Part shown: positions 5,871-7,613 of the stretch, piece after piece
How the letters are laid out: each line of letters begins with the position of its first letter
Position numbering within the stretch: the first letter of the stretch is position 1
Origin: an uncultured Ezakiella sp.
GTDB lineage: Bacteria; Bacillota; Clostridia; Tissierellales; Peptoniphilaceae
Assembly (NCBI GenBank): GCA_947293975.1
Contig: CAMYPV010000055.1
Span: 1-7,613 of the forward strand
Reading direction: 5' to 3'
Length of the DNA: 7,613 nucleotides
Made by a program: the position numbers and the translations under genes
Notes under the pieces: generated by a model
What the model saw: the letters and a program-made list of their open reading frames with translations, nothing else
Told to the model about the DNA's origin: nothing
The model's database searches: none

Positions 5871-6012
5871 TTTCAATTGCATGAACAACCATTCTTTGAT
5901 CTCCATCAGTACAAGTTAATAATGTCAATATTTTAAACTTGCTATCAGGAAAATATGCATCTAATTTATTTTTTGAATTTACATATTTAATAAAACCAAC
6001 AACTAAAACAAC
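5863..6012 (-). pseudogene. C-terminal remnant of a class B-like sortase
   Basis: The last 49 codons of a gene whose beginning is gone. The product runs VVLVVGFIKYVNSKNKLD..., then KILTLLTCTDGDQRMVVHAI and ends in K-stop. TLLTC is the sortase TLxTC catalytic-cysteine motif, and the R-M-V-V-H-A strand carries the conserved catalytic arginine nine residues or so later. The catalytic histidine and all the N-terminal strands that make up most of a ~200-residue sortase are missing. The frame runs upstream only into the T tract of the tmRNA terminator, so the truncation point lies at about 6012. No Shine-Dalgarno site is present, and the only in-frame ATG (6045) lies within the ssrA 3' flank. It is probably a scar from deletion or from an element inserted next to ssrA. 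The sortase identification rests on these two motifs; a chance open frame is unlikely but possible. Confidence 0.6.
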
Positions 6013-6040
6013 AAAAAAGGAAGTGTATTTCAACTTCCTT
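6013..6040 (-). terminator. Intrinsic terminator of ssrA
   Basis: Minus strand AAGGAAGT (6040-6033) pairs with ACTTCCTT (6024-6017) around an eight-base loop, and the T run extends to 6013. It begins seven bases after the tmRNA CCA end. Confidence 0.88.
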
Positions 6041-6047
6041 AACATCC

Positions 6048-6406
6048 TGGTGGAGATGGCGAGAATCGAACTCGCGTCCGAAAACCCCTTTCAAGGAACC
6101 TCTCCGAGCGCAGAAAATTTTAAATTTCTTCTCTTATTCTAAATTCACAAAAGATTTAAGAGTATAGCTTTTTTAATAAGTCATCACTTCAAAAGCAAAA
6201 CGGTGACAACTCAACTCGTATGATTAAAAATCTTTTATCTTACACGAGAGATAAAGATAAAGATTCGCCGCGTTTAATTAAGCAGCTAATGCAAAACTTC
6301 TATTGTTGTCTGCGTTTAAATTTATTTGCTCTTTTTTAACGTAGTTTCGCTAACTACGGCTCGCTTTTCCTTAAAACAAGATCCCCGTCGAAGCCAGGTC
6401 ATCCCC
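6048..6406 (-). ncRNA. ssrA: tmRNA (transfer-messenger RNA)
   Basis: A 359-base one-piece tmRNA that rescues stalled ribosomes with SmpB by trans-translation. The tRNA-Ala-like ends are diagnostic: 5' GGGGATGACCTGGCTTCGAC (from 6406) and 3' GCGAGTTCGATTCTCGCCAT followed by CTCCACCA. The acceptor pairs GGGGATG with CATCTCC, and the CCA is encoded. The T arm is GCGAG-TTCGATT-CTCGC. A first-pseudoknot stem CGTAGTT/AACTACG is visible at 6358-6352/6346-6340. The reading frame GCA GAC AAC AAT AGA AGT TTT GCA TTA GCT GCT TAA (6313-6278) encodes the tag ADNNRSFALAA, ending in the standard ALAA degron for ClpXP-type proteases. No clear promoter is seen between it and the upstream gene, which ends 15 bases away, so it may be processed from read-through or driven from within that gene. 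Confidence 0.97.
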
Positions 6407-6409
6407 TTA

Positions 6410-6432
6410 AAAACAGAATATTATTCTGTTTT
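6410..6432 (-). terminator. Hairpin between the coiled-coil gene and ssrA (weak terminator or processing site)
   Basis: Minus strand AAAACAGAAT (6432-6423) pairs perfectly with ATTCTGTTTT (6419-6410) around a three-base loop, overlapping the upstream stop codon. The T residues belong to the stem and only one more T (6409) follows, so termination may be inefficient. The hairpin ends four bases before the tmRNA 5' end, which also fits a processing signal. Confidence 0.5.
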
Positions 6433-6885
6433 AACATTATTACTCATTTGAGCAAGTTGTCTTCTGTTATCGTTTAGTGTTTCGATTACTTTTTTTAGTT
6501 GCTCTTGTGTTTCGAGTAATAATTTGTCTGAATATTCTATACTGCCTAGTGTAATTTGCTTAGACTGTGTTGTTGCTTCTGTCATTAATTTATTTGCTTG
6601 ATTTTTTGCCTCAATCATAACGCTGTTTTCATCAAGCAGTCTGCTTAGTTCAATTTTAGCATCGTTAATAACTTTTTCTCCATCGAGTCTTGCTTCGTTT
6701 AAAATTCTTTCTCTTTCTTCTTTAATCCATGTTGCTTGTTTAATATCGTCAGGTAGCTTAATTCTAAGCTCACTAATCAACTCAAGAATTTCTTCTTTGT
6801 CAACGGCTACCTTATTACTTAAAAAAGCAGTCTTAGCCCCTTCAACAACATCTTCAATTTCATCTAAAATTTCGAGTACGTCCAT
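6421..6885 (-). CDS. Conserved coiled-coil protein of unknown function
   Basis: 154-residue acidic, soluble protein with no signal peptide or membrane segment. Residues 1-45 form a short acidic helical region (MDVLEILDEIEDVVEGA..., KEEILELISELRIKLP). From about residue 50 to 148 the composition is a long amphipathic coiled coil rich in Ala, Glu, Lys and Gln (KEERERILNEARLDGEKVIN, NQANKLMTEATTQSKQ). This resembles the stalk-like helices of ATP synthase subunit b, V-ATPase subunit H or DivIVA-type proteins, and such proteins are often automatically named ATPase although no nucleotide-binding motif is visible. From memory, small proteins of this type sit beside rsmD-coaD in clostridial genomes. 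The start is ATG 6885, one base after the coaD stop, with AAAGGAGG six bases upstream inside the coaD 3' end, so it is translationally linked to coaD. No function is claimed. Confidence 0.85.
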   Translation of the reverse strand: MDVLEILDEIEDVVEGAKTAFLSNKVAVDKEEILELISELRIKLPDDIKQATWIKEERERILNEARLDGEKVINDAKIELSRLLDENSVMIEAKNQANKLMTEATTQSKQITLGSIEYSDKLLLETQEQLKKVIETLNDNRRQLAQMSNNVKTE

Positions 6886-6886
6886 A

Positions 6887-7369
6887 TTAATCCTCCTTTG
6901 TAAATTTATCTTTCAATTTTACAATTACATTTTTGGGCACAAAATCTTGTAAACTTCCATTAAAATGTGCAATTTCCTTTACAAGACTTGAGCTTAAGTA
7001 TGAGTATTTACTATTTGAAACTAAGAAAATAGTTTCAATCTCATCAAATAATTTTTTATTAGCAAGAGCCATTTGAAGTTCATACTCGTAGTCACTAACT
7101 GCTCTTAATCCCCTTATAATAACGTCTGCATGCACTTCTTTCGCGTAGTTAATCAAAAGGCCATCAAAAGGCTCTACAATAATATTATCAAATTCTTTTA
7201 CATTCTCTTTGATCATATTTATTCTTTCATTAGAGTCAAATAATGGTTTTTTTGATACATTATTTAATACCGCCACGCGCAATTCATCAAACATTTTTGC
7301 TCCACGAATAATTATATCTAGATGTCCATTAGTTACGGGATCAAAGCTCCCCGGATATATCGCTCTCAT
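6887..7369 (-). CDS. coaD: Phosphopantetheine adenylyltransferase
   Basis: 160-residue enzyme of normal family length. It transfers AMP from ATP to 4'-phosphopantetheine to give dephospho-CoA, the penultimate step of coenzyme A synthesis; the family acts as a cytoplasmic hexamer. The N-terminus RAIYPGSFDPVTNGHLDII holds the nucleotidyltransferase (T/H)xGH motif as TNGH. KKPLFDSNERINMI, VIIRGLRAVSDYEYELQMA (substrate and ATP contacts) and YSYLSSSLVKEIA (the ISSTxVRE-like motif) follow in order. Two adjacent ATG codons exist, at 7372 and 7369. I prefer 7369 because AAAGG then sits six bases upstream and the protein begins MRAIYPGSFDP like its homologues; 7372 would add one Met. The start lies inside the 3' end of rsmD (29-base overlap), and the stop is one base from the next start, so the three genes form a tightly coupled operon. 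Confidence 0.97.
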   Translation of the reverse strand: MRAIYPGSFDPVTNGHLDIIIRGAKMFDELRVAVLNNVSKKPLFDSNERINMIKENVKEFDNIIVEPFDGLLINYAKEVHADVIIRGLRAVSDYEYELQMALANKKLFDEIETIFLVSNSKYSYLSSSLVKEIAHFNGSLQDFVPKNVIVKLKDKFTKED

Positions 7370-7613
7370 CATTCACCTTTAGTATTATAACCTTTCGTTT
7401 GCCATATTCACGCGATTTTATAATCTTGTATTTATCACTTTCTTCTTGATATGATTTAATAGTTTCAAAAATTATACACGTGTCTTTATTTATTATATCA
7501 GATTTAGGATAAAATTCCAATATCTTTTCTAAAAAATCTGTATCATCATATGGTGGATCTATATAAATATAATCGAATGCCTGTCCAGTATAATTTTTTA
7601 AATACTTAAATGC
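7341..7613 (-). CDS. rsmD: 16S rRNA (guanine-966 N2)-methyltransferase RsmD, 5' part outside window
   Basis: The C-terminal 90 residues of a Rossmann-fold methyltransferase; the frame is open at the window edge, so the SAM-binding N-terminal half is missing. FDYIYIDPPYDD (13-24 of the visible part) contains the DPPY motif of N2-guanine methyltransferases. The final strand REYGKRKVIILKV matches the typical RsmD ending, where YG followed by a short basic stretch precedes a hydrophobic strand. It methylates G966 of 16S rRNA during 30S assembly. It ends in TGA at 7343-7341 after SGEL, reading 29 bases past the preferred coaD start; rsmD directly before coaD is a common bacterial arrangement. It is the only gene here with a visible TGA stop, and the next in-frame stop (TAA) is three codons further on. 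Confidence 0.9.
   Translation of the reverse strand, partial: AFKYLKNYTGQAFDYIYIDPPYDDTDFLEKILEFYPKSDIINKDTCIIFETIKSYQEESDKYKIIKSREYGKRKVIILKVNDESDISGEL

Noticed and set aside
5939..6142. 67-codon plus-strand frame over the ssrA 3' end
   Set aside because: It is antisense to the sortase remnant and tmRNA; the tRNA-like sequence often yields such false frames.
1..7613. CRISPR arrays, insertion sequences or selenoprotein genes
   Set aside because: I saw no regularly spaced repeats, no transposase motifs and no frame continuing meaningfully through an in-frame TGA.

Overview
The window is AT-rich DNA with strong Shine-Dalgarno sites (AGGAGG, AAGGGG), consensus sigma-A-type promoters and many intrinsic terminators, which points to a low-GC Firmicute. 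A selenocysteine tRNA, a tmRNA, a sortase remnant and the rsmD-coaD-coiled-coil gene order suggest an anaerobic clostridial or Tissierellia-like lineage. That placement is inference; genus cannot be read from this window.

Layout, left to right. Positions 1-1985 (minus): a lipoprotein-type GH3 beta-N-acetylhexosaminidase (nagZ-like, C-terminus cut by the window edge) follows and overlaps an RluA-family pseudouridine synthase gene. Positions 1986-2066: a divergent promoter region whose two -10 boxes lie in one palindrome. Positions 2067-2663 (plus): a one-pass membrane protein with an acidic Thr/Asn linker and a C-terminal MltG/YceG-like LysM domain, ending at a bidirectional terminator. Positions 2703-4322 (minus): a phosphoglucomutase/phosphomannomutase, preceded by a tRNA-Sec (UCA) gene at 4390-4486, with a long terminator hairpin between the two.

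The most interesting part is 4531-5847 (plus). A perfect-consensus promoter reads into what I identify from its sequence pattern as a fluoride riboswitch (crcB motif). Its 3' half can instead form an intrinsic terminator, and it is followed by a CPA-family cation:proton antiporter gene. This is a complete predicted fluoride-responsive transcriptional ON switch driving an antiporter rather than the usual CrcB/Fluc or CLC-F exporter.

Positions 5841-7613 (minus) hold the C-terminal remnant of a sortase lying directly behind the ssrA (tmRNA) terminator, then ssrA with a readable tag ADNNRSFALAA, a coiled-coil protein of unknown function, coaD (phosphopantetheine adenylyltransferase) and the 3' end of rsmD (16S rRNA m2G966 methyltransferase). 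The last three form a tight operon.

The genes are mainly housekeeping (RNA modification, CoA synthesis, sugar-phosphate metabolism, wall recycling, trans-translation, Sec decoding). The fluoride-response unit and the sortase scar are the accessory elements.
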